Assembly (NCBI GenBank): GCA_964598725.1
Contig: CAZRCW010000001.1
Span: 558,001-622,000, forward strand
Reading direction: 5' to 3'
Source: JAGOTP01 sp964598725
Lineage (GTDB): Bacteria > Patescibacteriota > Patescibacteriia > 2-12-FULL-60-25
Length of the DNA: 64,000 nt
In this document: piece by piece, positions 5,505 through 14,949 of the stretch
How the letters are laid out: each line of letters begins with the position of its first letter
Position numbering within the stretch: position 1 is the first letter of the stretch
Notes under the pieces: generated by a model
Database searches by the model: none
What the model saw: only the letters and a program-made list of their open reading frames with translations
What the model was told of the DNA's origin: nothing
Program-made: the position numbers and the translations under genes

Positions 5505-7715
5505 ATGAAGCGGATTTTGGTATTAAATTACGAATTTCCGCCATTGGGTGGGGGTGGGGGAGTTGCGGCAAAGAAGCTTGCCGAAGGTTTAATTGAGCTA
5601 GGCTATGAAGTAGACTACGTCACTTCCGGGTATGCAGGTTTAAAAGAATATGAAGTAATTGATGGTATACATGTGTATCGCGTGAAGGTTATTGGTCGTA
5701 AAGAGCTTCCTACGGCGACGATGGCGTCTCTCATTTCGTTCCCGTTTCTCGCATATAAAAAAGCGAAAGAACTCTGCCGGAAGCACCAGTACGAATTTGT
5801 AAACACGCATTTCGCTGTTCCAACGGGTCCGCTCGGTGTTTGGATCTCAAAGAGGTTCGGTTTAAAGAACTTGCTCTCTTTGCATGGAGGGGACATTTAC
5901 GATCCAACGAAGCAAAAGTCACCGCATCGCAAATGGTATTTCAAAGCGGTTGTGAATTGGGTTTTGAAAAACTCAACGATTTTAGTAGCACAATCTTCAA
6001 ATACGAGAGAGAATATAACAGCCCACTATCAAACTGATAAACAGGTTGAGCTTATTCCGTTGGCATATAAGTCGTATGTATTTCAGCCGCGTACGCGTGA
6101 AGAGCTCGGGTTACGGGTCGATGCTTTCTATACCGTTAGCGTCGGACGATTAGTAACGCGTAAAGGATTTGATTTTTTGATTCGTAGTTTGGCGAGAGTC
6201 GAAAACTCAAATGTCTATTCGCTAATTATCGGTGATGGTCCAGAAAAGACGTGTCTTCAAGAGTTGGCAGCTTCGTTAGGTGTCGCGGACCGCGTGAAGT
6301 TTTTAGGAATGGTAACGGAAGAGCAAAAATTCCAGTTTTTAAATGTTGCTGATGTATACGTTCTCTCCTCGGTGCACGAAGGGTTTGCGATTGTTCTTCA
6401 GGAAGCAATGCAGGTCGGTTTACCGATTATTGCCACAAATCATGGAGGTCAGGTAGACCTCGTGACACCTGAAACTGGTACGCTTGTGACCTACGGTGAC
6501 GAAACAGCGCTGGCTACGAATATCGAGTTGCTAGTCTCAGGTTCAGCATCTACTAAAGAGGATAAAACGGTGTTTCTGCGATCATTCTCTCCCGCGGCTG
6601 TCGCTGGTCAGTATATTGGACTAGCGCAAAAGCCTTGTCTTACGGTTGGAGTCGTTTTCCCAAAAGATTCAGAAGCATTCTTCAATAAGCATTCTACCGA
6701 AACATTTGGCGGAGCGAACGTTCAAATGTATCTATTCGCAAAAGAACTGGGGAATGTTCAAGGTGTACGGGCGCTGTCCTATGTACTCGATTACGATGTA
6801 TTTGATTTTGACGAGCGTGAAAAATTCAATCTTGTAAAAACATTCAAACGTCGTGATAATTTGCTCGTAAAAACCTATAAGTTCACGCGAGAGCTCCGCC
6901 GTACCCGGCCGAATGCATTGATTCAACATGGATTGACTGTCTTCTCGTGCATTCTCACGATCGTCTGTAAGTTTCTCGGAATAAAGTTCGTGTTCATGTT
7001 CGCAAACGATGAAGAGGCGAACGGAAAGTATCAACATACGCACAAGGTCTGCATATTGTTCCCTTTCTTGTTACGTTTCTCACATGTGTTGATTGCGCAA
7101 AATACCTACCAGCAGAACGTCTTGTTGACGCGTTTTCAGAAAGCGAGCGTTGTGCTGAAAAACGGCTTCGAACTCTCCTCTGACGCGGAGAGTACGCGCG
7201 AATACATTTTGTGGGTGGCGCGACACGACCAGATCAAGCAACCTGATCTATTTTTGGCCCTCGCAAAGGAGTTCCCATGGTTTCAGTTTTTAATGGTCTG
7301 CCCAAAGATCCCACAAGACACGGTCGAGGACTATAAAACGTTTACTGATACAGCTGGGTCTATTCAAAACCTTACGTTCGTTGAGTATGTGCCATTCCAT
7401 GAGATGCAGTCCTACTTTAAACGCGCTAAGCTTCTTGTGAATACCTCTGAATCAGAGGGTTATCCGCAAGTATTCATCCAGGCTGCGCTTCAAGGCGTTC
7501 CTATTATTAGCTTGAATGTAGATCCTGATGAATTCCTTACGCGACTCGCGTGTGGTGTTGTCTGCAATAATGATTTTGCTCTTTTGAAAGAGCAGTTACG
7601 TGCGTTGATGGCCGATAATGCACGTTACACAGAATATTCTAGGAATATTCGCCAATACGCACTTGATAAGCACGATATTAAGAAGAGCGTACGCACTCTG
7701 TTAGAATTACTCTAA
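5505..7715 (+). CDS. Double GT4 glycosyltransferase
   Basis: A 736-residue cytosolic protein made of two GT-B glycosyltransferase units in tandem. Unit 1 (about 1-370) has the glycine-rich LGGGGGVAAKKLA acceptor-side loop and the GT4 donor signature SSVHEGFAIVLQEAMQVGLP. Unit 2 (about 380-736) starts at CLTVGVVFPKD and has TSESEGYPQVFIQAALQGVP. GT4 enzymes are normally single units of 350-400 residues, so this is a fusion that may add two sugars in sequence. The ATG at 5505 follows the GT2 stop by 4 bases; a TTG at 5490 would overlap it. No SD. Confidence 0.85.
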   Translation: MKRILVLNYEFPPLGGGGGVAAKKLAEGLIELGYEVDYVTSGYAGLKEYEVIDGIHVYRVKVIGRKELPTATMASLISFPFLAYKKAKELCRKHQYEFVNTHFAVPTGPLGVWISKRFGLKNLLSLHGGDIYDPTKQKSPHRKWYFKAVVNWVLKNSTILVAQSSNTRENITAHYQTDKQVELIPLAYKSYVFQPRTREELGLRVDAFYTVSVGRLVTRKGFDFLIRSLARVENSNVYSLIIGDGPEKTCLQELAASLGVADRVKFLGMVTEEQKFQFLNVADVYVLSSVHEGFAIVLQEAMQVGLPIIATNHGGQVDLVTPETGTLVTYGDETALATNIELLVSGSASTKEDKTVFLRSFSPAAVAGQYIGLAQKPCLTVGVVFPKDSEAFFNKHSTETFGGANVQMYLFAKELGNVQGVRALSYVLDYDVFDFDEREKFNLVKTFKRRDNLLVKTYKFTRELRRTRPNALIQHGLTVFSCILTIVCKFLGIKFVFMFANDEEANGKYQHTHKVCILFPFLLRFSHVLIAQNTYQQNVLLTRFQKASVVLKNGFELSSDAESTREYILWVARHDQIKQPDLFLALAKEFPWFQFLMVCPKIPQDTVEDYKTFTDTAGSIQNLTFVEYVPFHEMQSYFKRAKLLVNTSESEGYPQVFIQAALQGVPIISLNVDPDEFLTRLACGVVCNNDFALLKEQLRALMADNARYTEYSRNIRQYALDKHDIKKSVRTLLELL

Positions 7716-7719
7716 ATAT

Positions 7720-8814
7720 ATGCTGGAGAAACGCGTTCTTCATCTTATTAACTCTGCTAGCCTTGGTGGAGCCGAGTCGATTGTTCGTGGAATCCTTCAG
7801 GAAAGACCGGACAGCTGCTTTTGTTTGCAGCGAACGGCGATCCATCGCTTTGATAACCTCGGTGATCGTGTGCAGTTTGGTACGAACGGTACCTGGTATA
7901 AGTACAATCCATTAATTTTGTATAAATTATTTTGTTTCATCAAAAAGACAAAGCCTGAAATTCTCCATGTTCACCTCGGGATCTCGTTCATGTATGCGTG
8001 GGCGATTAAGAAGTTCGTTCCTAAGATTTCTCTTGTCTATCATGAGCACGGAGAAATTCAGATGAATGCAAATCTACGGTCATTTATTCGTTTTGCAAAA
8101 TCATCGGTTTCTCTGTTCGTTGCTGTATCGCAATCGATTAAGCGACGTCTAAAAAACGATTGTGGTGTCGACGAAAGTGAGATCGAGGTTCTACCGAGCT
8201 ACATTGATACGCAGAAGTTCAATCCTGAATGTGTAAAAGGGGATTTCATGGCTTTTCGTGAAACATATGGTATCGCTCAAAAGGCATTTCTTGTTGGTTT
8301 TGCAGGTAGACTAATTGAAATAAAGGGCTGGCGAGAGTTCTTGGAAGCGGCAAAACTCACTGCTAGTATTGAACCAAATGTAACGTTCGTCATTGCTGGC
8401 GACGGTATAGAGAAAGAAGCGATGTTAAAGCAGATTGTTGATACAGGACTTGCCAAACGCACTATCTACCTAGGCTATGTAACAAACATGCCTGAGTTTT
8501 ATTCGCGATTAGATTGTTTGTGTGTTCCTTCTCACTTTGAAGCGAGCCCTGTTTCTGTTATTGAGGCGCTAGCTATGGGGGTTCCACTGATCGTATCGCG
8601 CATCGATGGCGTTACAGAGATTATTGAAGATGGAAAAAATGGGATTCTTTTTGAAAAAGGAGATGCTGAGGATTTGTCCGAAAAAGTTCTTCACTTGATA
8701 CGCCAATCTGAAGTTCGACAAGCTCTTCGCGGGCAAGCAGCCGCTTCTGCGAGAACCTACTCGCTAAAAGCTTATATTCAAAAACTCTCTGAGATTTATT
8801 CTCGTGTGAGGTAA
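7720..8814 (+). CDS. Glycosyltransferase family 4
   Basis: A 364-residue GT-B enzyme. The N-terminal half begins VLHLINSASLGGAESIVRGIL with the usual acceptor-side glycine loop; the C-terminal half has VGFAGRLIEIKGW, VIAGDG and the donor-site motif PSHFEASPVSVIEALAMGVP. It follows the double GT4 gene by 4 bases and very likely shares its transcript. Sugar and acceptor cannot be told. Its 3' end overlaps the convergent flippase gene by 19 bases. Confidence 0.88.
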   Translation: MLEKRVLHLINSASLGGAESIVRGILQERPDSCFCLQRTAIHRFDNLGDRVQFGTNGTWYKYNPLILYKLFCFIKKTKPEILHVHLGISFMYAWAIKKFVPKISLVYHEHGEIQMNANLRSFIRFAKSSVSLFVAVSQSIKRRLKNDCGVDESEIEVLPSYIDTQKFNPECVKGDFMAFRETYGIAQKAFLVGFAGRLIEIKGWREFLEAAKLTASIEPNVTFVIAGDGIEKEAMLKQIVDTGLAKRTIYLGYVTNMPEFYSRLDCLCVPSHFEASPVSVIEALAMGVPLIVSRIDGVTEIIEDGKNGILFEKGDAEDLSEKVLHLIRQSEVRQALRGQAAASARTYSLKAYIQKLSEIYSRVR

Positions 8815-10097
8815 GTTCCTAGCTGTTTACGCACGTACACTTCGTATGTAAGCGCAAGTGAAGCATAGCCGATGACGGTAGCGATCGCCGCTCCTTGAAT
8901 GCCGAACTTTGGAACGAGGATGAAATCAAGTCCAAGATTCACGACAATTTGAATCACGCTTGCTAACTGGATGAATTTGTAACGATTTAAGACATTCAAA
9001 AATGGAATATAGAATACGTAAATTGACTGAAGTACTAAGCCAATACATAAGATACGGAAGATATTGCCTGCTGCTTGGAAGTCTGCGCCATACACGAAAC
9101 GCATTAAGATCGGCATGATAGCGAATGCTGCTACGACTCCCGCACATAATACGAGAAAAATCTTCGGACGTTTTTGCTGGAGATAATCTTTTAAAAATTC
9201 TGGTTTATCCGCCTGTTTGCTAAGCAGGGGAAGGAAATAGATGTTTACAAAGAAGATGATTGTAGCGATGCCACTAAATAACTTGTAGGCGAGATTATAG
9301 ATACCAATTTGCTGAATATCAACGAATAGACGTAGGACGAGGTTATCTCCCCAGTTCACCAGATAGATAGCTGTTAAGCCAACGAGCTGCCACTTCGTGA
9401 AGTGAAACAAGCGTTTTAAGAGGCTTATGTCTAAGATTAGGGGGAATAGTTGGTGCTTCTTGATGGCAAACAGCGGAATAAGCAGGGTACATACGCCCGC
9501 GACAAGATAGCTTACAAGGACCGTAAAAACAGAAATAGAACTTGTAAAATAGAGAATGCCAATACTCAGCAAACCGATACTTCCAAAAAGCACTTCGACA
9601 AAGGCGGAGAGCTTTTTGTTATTGAATCCAAGTAAAACGTTTTGAGAGAAGGATTTTAGAGCATACCCGCCAAATGCGGCGAACATGCTCACCCAAATGT
9701 GACTAGAACCACTCTTTGTAAATGTTGTTACAACGTCCTGTGAAAGAAAAAGAACCAAGCCGGATACAAAGACTGCTGATGTGGTGACGATCAATAGAAG
9801 CGTAAAAGAACGATTGGCTTTTTGTGACTTTTCAAGTTCTTGATTCGTGAAAATAATACAGGGTGCCTGTGAAGAGTTGATGAGAATCGAGCAGAAAAGG
9901 AAAACGAAGCCCATACTCAACGAGTACGAACCGAATCCTTCTGGATTTAGTACCTTGGCGACAAGCAACGGAGAGAACGCTGTTAACACATTTCCAATGA
10001 CGCTCACCAGCGAAAAGAGAAGGAAGTTTCTTGCTTGAGAAAAGATCCGCATGCTCTTAGCGATTACAGAAGTTGGATTCATATTATTGAGAGGCAT
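8796..10097 (-). CDS. Polysaccharide flippase (MOP/Wzx-like)
   Basis: A 433-residue integral membrane protein with about 12-14 hydrophobic segments, beginning RNFLLFSLVSVIGNVLTAFSP, the usual opening of the oligosaccharide flippase family. It would carry lipid-linked glycans across the membrane. The ATG at 10097 overlaps the stop of the upstream membrane glycosyltransferase gene (TAATG), so the two are translationally coupled. It sits among glycosyltransferases, which supports the role. Confidence 0.85.
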   Translation of the reverse strand: MPLNNMNPTSVIAKSMRIFSQARNFLLFSLVSVIGNVLTAFSPLLVAKVLNPEGFGSYSLSMGFVFLFCSILINSSQAPCIIFTNQELEKSQKANRSFTLLLIVTTSAVFVSGLVLFLSQDVVTTFTKSGSSHIWVSMFAAFGGYALKSFSQNVLLGFNNKKLSAFVEVLFGSIGLLSIGILYFTSSISVFTVLVSYLVAGVCTLLIPLFAIKKHQLFPLILDISLLKRLFHFTKWQLVGLTAIYLVNWGDNLVLRLFVDIQQIGIYNLAYKLFSGIATIIFFVNIYFLPLLSKQADKPEFLKDYLQQKRPKIFLVLCAGVVAAFAIMPILMRFVYGADFQAAGNIFRILCIGLVLQSIYVFYIPFLNVLNRYKFIQLASVIQIVVNLGLDFILVPKFGIQGAAIATVIGYASLALTYEVYVRKQLGTYLTRE

Positions 10098-12196
10098 TAC
10101 CAAGAGTAGATATCAAAACCTCGATATCCGTTAGTAGACGTTTTGTACTCGACCTGAAGACTGCCCAATTGGAAGTTTGCCAACGGAAAACCAGCTGGAT
10201 TCCAGTTACGATTTCGATCTTTATCAATAATGATCCAACCGTGTTCGTGTTGATTGGCGATGAGTCCAATGCGTGTTATTTCATCCATTGCGCATACAGC
10301 ATCTTTACACTGGTTAGAGAAATACGGATCCGTGTAATAGTAAGTGTTTAGTTCTGTGTAGTCATAAGCTAGGTTACCTTCTTTGTCTGCAAACTCAAAA
10401 CGCATTAATGGGTGTTCAGTGGCGTTTTCAATGAAATCGTACTCATTGAAGTAGAAGGCTAACGCTTCTCTTTCGCCCGTAGATGCGATGACAAAGTTGC
10501 CATCTTGAAAACCAAGAGACTCGAGGACTGAAAATAAGTCAGGGTAGTCATATCCGAGCATTTCAGTTTTAGGATCGTTGAAGGCGATTCGCTCGTTCAC
10601 TAGTCCGTATATCACTGTTGTTGGTTTGAAAATAGTTATAAGGAACACGGCTATGGTTATCAGATACCATAAGCGTGTAGCTTTGGTCTGGAAAATGTTT
10701 TGTTGTTTGAACAGAGTAAAAATCGAACAGCTGAATATTAATGCGTATAAAGGGAAAGAATACGAGATATATCGGATAGCGTAGTATCTATCGGTGAAGT
10801 ATAGAAAGGTAACTAATATGACCCAGAAAGATGCGACAGCTGAGATGTAGTGTCTGTTCTTTCTGAAATAAAGGATAGAAACGAGAAAAAGAAAGAAAAT
10901 GAAAAATGTTGGATAGATCGTTCCCGAAAACCAGCTAAGCTGTTCTTTCCACGGGCTAAAGCTTGGATCAAAAATAGCATTAAAATAATTGATCGGTTCG
11001 AGTTTGAAAAAACTGCTTGGAATATTAAACGAGATAAGCCAACTAACCTTTGTGTAAAGGTAAATAATTGTTGCAATGAGAACTGTGACAGTCGATATGA
11101 TAGGGATTCTGTACTGTTTAATTAATGTTCGTAGTTGTCCAGTTAGTCTATGCTTATTTCTGTATAGCGTTTGTATCAAAAAAACAGTACCGTAAATGAT
11201 GATTATGAAGTAAAAAAGAATGATAAAGTTTGTATTGTCTTCAAGCTTGAAGTATAGCGCGGGCAAGGATATGATTGCTACAAGCTGTAAAATAGATGAG
11301 CGACTTTTAAAGTTTTTCTCTAGAGACTCAAGAACATGGTTAAACCAAGTTAGCATGATTAGTAGCACGCAGATAAAGAAGGAATACTCCCGAATTGTAC
11401 GGGATGTTCCAACTGCGACGGGCAGTATGGCTAATAGTAAAGAGGAAAGGATTCCTACTGGCTTATTTACCTTTTTGCCCACAAAGTACATACCAACAAT
11501 CGACGCAGTACCCATGAGTACACTGGGTAATCTAGCGAGATAGATGGAAGGGCTTCCGTGTAGTTTGAACAAGCTCCCAATGATAACGGTCAAAAACCGT
11601 GTTCTTGCGTAATTGAATTGATTCTCGAGAAAAAATCTTTTCGCCCCTAAAAGGTGATAAAACTCGTCAGTATACGGCGTGAGATAGTTCAGCTGATAAA
11701 TGCGAAGGATGAAGCCTCCGACTGTGATCAAGACGACAAGTGCTATCGGTAAGTATTTTTTGAGATTCGAATTAGTTATCGCCAGAGATGACGGCTTGGT
11801 CACTTCTTCTTCGTTGAGCACTATTGAGAAAAATGTACTGAATAAGAAGACGATGAGATAAATGCTTAAGATGCCACTTAAAGTCAGGTCTCCGATGATG
11901 GGTATGTCACGTACGAATGATAGTGTTATTACTATCACCGTAGAGCTTGTCAGACTATTCAATAAAGCGTATCGCGCGACGCGTTGTAAAAGATCGATAG
12001 TTTTTTTCTGTAAGCTGGAACGTGCGATTGTAAAGCTAACGAGAGCGACGCAGGAAGCAATTGAAACGAAAACGGAGTAGGGAATTGTACGTTCGATATT
12101 GACGATGGAGAGAGCGTTCAAGACCAACACTAAGCCAAGAACTCCAAAGGAGCCTAGGCTGAAGTGCTTGCAAAAAATCTTTAGCTTCTCTCTCAT
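10097..12196 (-). CDS. Membrane glycosyltransferase, GT39/ArnT-like
   Basis: A 699-residue polytopic protein. The first extracytoplasmic loop carries YTDEFYHLLGAKRFF, matching the catalytic acidic loop of the PMT/ArnT (GT-C) fold, preceded by LRIYQL. About 14 membrane segments are followed by a soluble C-terminal domain with the sequence SLGFQDGNFVIAS. Four N-terminal hydrophobic segments before the acidic loop are more than usual, so the protein is long for its family. It should use a polyprenyl-linked sugar to glycosylate a lipid, glycan or protein outside the cell. It overlaps the flippase gene downstream. Confidence 0.8.
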   Translation of the reverse strand: MREKLKIFCKHFSLGSFGVLGLVLVLNALSIVNIERTIPYSVFVSIASCVALVSFTIARSSLQKKTIDLLQRVARYALLNSLTSSTVIVITLSFVRDIPIIGDLTLSGILSIYLIVFLFSTFFSIVLNEEEVTKPSSLAITNSNLKKYLPIALVVLITVGGFILRIYQLNYLTPYTDEFYHLLGAKRFFLENQFNYARTRFLTVIIGSLFKLHGSPSIYLARLPSVLMGTASIVGMYFVGKKVNKPVGILSSLLLAILPVAVGTSRTIREYSFFICVLLIMLTWFNHVLESLEKNFKSRSSILQLVAIISLPALYFKLEDNTNFIILFYFIIIIYGTVFLIQTLYRNKHRLTGQLRTLIKQYRIPIISTVTVLIATIIYLYTKVSWLISFNIPSSFFKLEPINYFNAIFDPSFSPWKEQLSWFSGTIYPTFFIFFLFLVSILYFRKNRHYISAVASFWVILVTFLYFTDRYYAIRYISYSFPLYALIFSCSIFTLFKQQNIFQTKATRLWYLITIAVFLITIFKPTTVIYGLVNERIAFNDPKTEMLGYDYPDLFSVLESLGFQDGNFVIASTGEREALAFYFNEYDFIENATEHPLMRFEFADKEGNLAYDYTELNTYYYTDPYFSNQCKDAVCAMDEITRIGLIANQHEHGWIIIDKDRNRNWNPAGFPLANFQLGSLQVEYKTSTNGYRGFDIYSW

Positions 12197-12199
12197 ATG

Positions 12200-13204
12200 C
12201 TAGTTTTGCTCTACTTCTGCCCGAAGTATTACCGGCACGGTGGTAGTTGCGCTAACTACAGGAATGCGAACACTGGAAGTTTCGCTCTTGAACGCTATTT
12301 CTTGAGTACTTGGAATGAGGTTTTCTAACTTAATGCGAGTTTGAAAGATAGAGCCCTTAAAGTGAGCGTTTTTGCCAAAGTTATGACTCGTCCATCCCCA
12401 ACTAAGATTTTTATTTTGGTTATAGTCTCCCCAGATCTTTCCTGAACCTATATTTAGACGATGGACAAAAGATCCATCTACAAAGAGTTCGATGTATCCG
12501 TTTGTTTCTGAAGGAGAGTATATAGCGATAGCTGAGTGACGCTTCGTGAAGAAGTCGTTGTCAGTCTTGTATTTTATGGAGTAGATCTGTCCGTCTTTGT
12601 TATCCATACGTCCCACTTGGAGGACTACGCTGTCTGTGTTTTGTAGTAATTCCCAATTATAATGACCTACGATCTGTTGACCGTTGCCACTTGAATTTGA
12701 AGGAGCCCATTCCACATAAAGTGTGAAGGGTGTGTTTTCAAAATCGTTTGTCGAGCTTGCTACTTCAACAGTCGCAGTGCCATCAAAATAAGTACTCTCG
12801 TCAAAAGGAAACGTATTTTGATTTATCAGCCCATTAGGTGCGCCTTTTGTAAAATCCCAAGTGTAATCCCACTTAAAGTTTGTCGGATCAAAGTTTGTCT
12901 GTGGTGCTACAAGGGATACTCCATCGCCTTCGACTGCGACCTTGATGCTTGCGTCTTTAGTAGTGCCTTTTGGCTTAAGGATTGCTGTTGCTATACCGTT
13001 GAGTTCGCGGAATGGTGTGCCATCATCTTTTTTCTTTCGATCAGATAGTGTGACAGAGGGCTCTAGGTAAAACTCGGAGATTCTCGTATCTCCATCTGAA
13101 CCAACTCTTATCGTGAACGTTTCGTGATATCCAAATGGAAGAATATTCATGTAAAGGACGTACAGCAGGAACAGCAGAGGAAGGCCGTATCCAGCCAGCT
13201 TCAA
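12200..13204 (-). CDS. LamG/concanavalin-like domain protein, 5' end probably frameshifted
   Basis: A 334-residue open frame with one membrane segment near its start (LPLLFLLYVLYMNILPFG) and an extracytoplasmic region. From about residue 155 it has a LamG-like pattern (FTLYVEWAP, IVGHYNWELL, VLQVGR, IELFVDGSFVHRL). The only in-frame start is a TTG at 13204. A well placed ATG at 13250, 5 bases after the upstream stop, opens MKEASNQKIKS in another frame; removing one C from the run of five at about 13215-13219 would join the two. The true gene is likely 12200-13250. It lies between two ArnT-like genes. Confidence 0.65.
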   Translation of the reverse strand: MKLAGYGLPLLFLLYVLYMNILPFGYHETFTIRVGSDGDTRISEFYLEPSVTLSDRKKKDDGTPFRELNGIATAILKPKGTTKDASIKVAVEGDGVSLVAPQTNFDPTNFKWDYTWDFTKGAPNGLINQNTFPFDESTYFDGTATVEVASSTNDFENTPFTLYVEWAPSNSSGNGQQIVGHYNWELLQNTDSVVLQVGRMDNKDGQIYSIKYKTDNDFFTKRHSAIAIYSPSETNGYIELFVDGSFVHRLNIGSGKIWGDYNQNKNLSWGWTSHNFGKNAHFKGSIFQTRIKLENLIPSTQEIAFKSETSSVRIPVVSATTTVPVILRAEVEQN

Positions 13205-13255
13205 CCAAAGGAGAGGGGGACTTTATCTTTTGATTAGAAGCTTCTTTCATTCTGT

Positions 13256-14767
13256 CTAAAATTGGTACACCCATACGTGTGAGTAGCTGTGCTGTTCGTG
13301 GTGGTAAACCTGAACGGCGTGAGATTGGATAAAGCGGATGGTTTCGAGCGGGAGACGTCCATCGACAGCCATGGAATCCAGAATGAAATAGCCGTGCGTG
13401 CCGTCCATCACTTGTGTTAGTTCAGCGAGCGAGCGAATTGTCTCGGCGTTGACGTAGTGTTCACGCGGTCCGTTGGAGGCTGGATCGAGACGATCGCGTC
13501 CGAGGTAGTCGTAGGTCAACCAGTAACCAGGCTGCTGAAGGAAGATCTTGTTGAACTGTGGCTGGGTCGCGATCACGCGATCGGTTGGCTTGAGATGGTC
13601 CTTCACGTACGCGTAGGCACCGTTGAAGTTCGGTTGCGGTGTGTAGGCATAGTAGGCGCGCGTCATGGTTGCAGGATCGTCCGCTTCCAGGCTGTAGAAG
13701 TCTTTCGGAGAAGCGACGCCCTGACCAGTGAGAAAGAAGAGCGAGCAGCAGACAAGAACGAATCCGGGACGTACGCGGTGATTCCAGAGCTTATCGCGGA
13801 TACTGATGATACTCACCGCAGCCAGCATCAGGAAGGCGGGCGTCGTATGAAAGAGATAGCGGTAGTGAATGATGTCCGTGAAGACGCTGATCAATACGAG
13901 ATAGGCGACGAACGGTGCTAGTAATACGGCGTACAGTTTACGTTTGTCTTTCGAGCTCACGATGAATCCAATCAGGCTAATCACGATAAGTGGCCAGTAC
14001 GTGCGCCAATAGAAGCTCAAGTAATAGAGGATGTGATTGCTGACCGTGATCTGCTTAAGGGTCTGCGCGAGGAACTTAAGCTGGAAGACATATTCCGCGA
14101 TGGCTAAGAAGGCGACCGTGATCCCGCTGACAATCAAGATGTATTTCAAGCGCAGACGCTTTTCGACCAAGTACCAGATCAAAAATAGCACCGGCAAGAT
14201 GTAGGCGATACCCTGCGCGGCGATCGCAAGGAGCGTAGCGAGGACCGTGAGTCCAAGAAAGATCGCCTGACGTTTACGGGTTGTACTTTTCAAGAATGCA
14301 TGAAAGGCGAGAACGGCCAGCCAGAAGAAGCATTCCAACAAGGTGTACCAACGTGCCTGCCGCGACCAAGCGATCTGCCAATATGAGAAGGAGGTGAAGC
14401 CAGCGGCGAGTAAGGCGGCGGATGTCTGTTGAAAGAAGCGCTTTGTCACCCAGTAAGCGACGAGAATGAACACTACGCCACCCAGTGCCGACAGGAAACG
14501 ATAGGCGAGGGGTTGGTCACCTAAGACTGAGACAATAGCGCTCGTTGGGTAGCAATAGATAGGGCAGAAGTAGCTATCACCCGAATCCAAAATAGCTGCA
14601 CCTCTCCGCGTTCCATTCTCCATTCCAGAGATTACCGCATTCACCGTATACCCTTCGTCCATCCAATAAGACTGGCTGTTTAGGTCTGTGAAACGCAAAA
14701 AAGCGCCAAAGATCAGAATTGGCAAAAGAATCAGGGTTGGAACCCAGTTTCTAAGCTCAAATTTCAT
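13256..14767 (-). CDS. Membrane glycosyltransferase, GT39/ArnT-like
   Basis: A 503-residue polytopic protein with about 10-12 membrane segments. The catalytic-loop motif SYWMDEGYTVNAV comes at about residue 33, right after the first membrane segment, as in the PMT/ArnT family. The C-terminal 130 residues form a soluble domain facing outside. It is a typical length for the family and is less AT-rich than the neighbouring block. It is the first gene of a minus-strand run with the LamG-like protein, the second GT39 enzyme and the flippase, together a likely glycan assembly and export set. Confidence 0.82.
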   Translation of the reverse strand: MKFELRNWVPTLILLPILIFGAFLRFTDLNSQSYWMDEGYTVNAVISGMENGTRRGAAILDSGDSYFCPIYCYPTSAIVSVLGDQPLAYRFLSALGGVVFILVAYWVTKRFFQQTSAALLAAGFTSFSYWQIAWSRQARWYTLLECFFWLAVLAFHAFLKSTTRKRQAIFLGLTVLATLLAIAAQGIAYILPVLFLIWYLVEKRLRLKYILIVSGITVAFLAIAEYVFQLKFLAQTLKQITVSNHILYYLSFYWRTYWPLIVISLIGFIVSSKDKRKLYAVLLAPFVAYLVLISVFTDIIHYRYLFHTTPAFLMLAAVSIISIRDKLWNHRVRPGFVLVCCSLFFLTGQGVASPKDFYSLEADDPATMTRAYYAYTPQPNFNGAYAYVKDHLKPTDRVIATQPQFNKIFLQQPGYWLTYDYLGRDRLDPASNGPREHYVNAETIRSLAELTQVMDGTHGYFILDSMAVDGRLPLETIRFIQSHAVQVYHHEQHSYSHVWVYQF

Positions 14768-14896
14768 CTACGGGAACATACACGAAAATGGCTAAAATTT
14801 CAAGAAATAAGAGCTAAAGTAAAGATTCTCTTTATTATTCAATTTGGCAAGTGACTTTTCCTATTAACCCAGCCTAAAACATACACATGCATAGGG

Positions 14897-14926
14897 TTGA
14901 CTATCTGCCTACCGAGCAACTAAAGT
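14897..14926 (+). promoter_or_regulatory. Promoter of the secreted Gly-rich protein gene
   Basis: TTGACT (14897-14902), 18-base spacer, TAAAGT (14921-14926), with the ATG 23 bases further on. Confidence 0.65.
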
Positions 14927-14949
14927 AGCGCCTGTTATTACTCATCACT

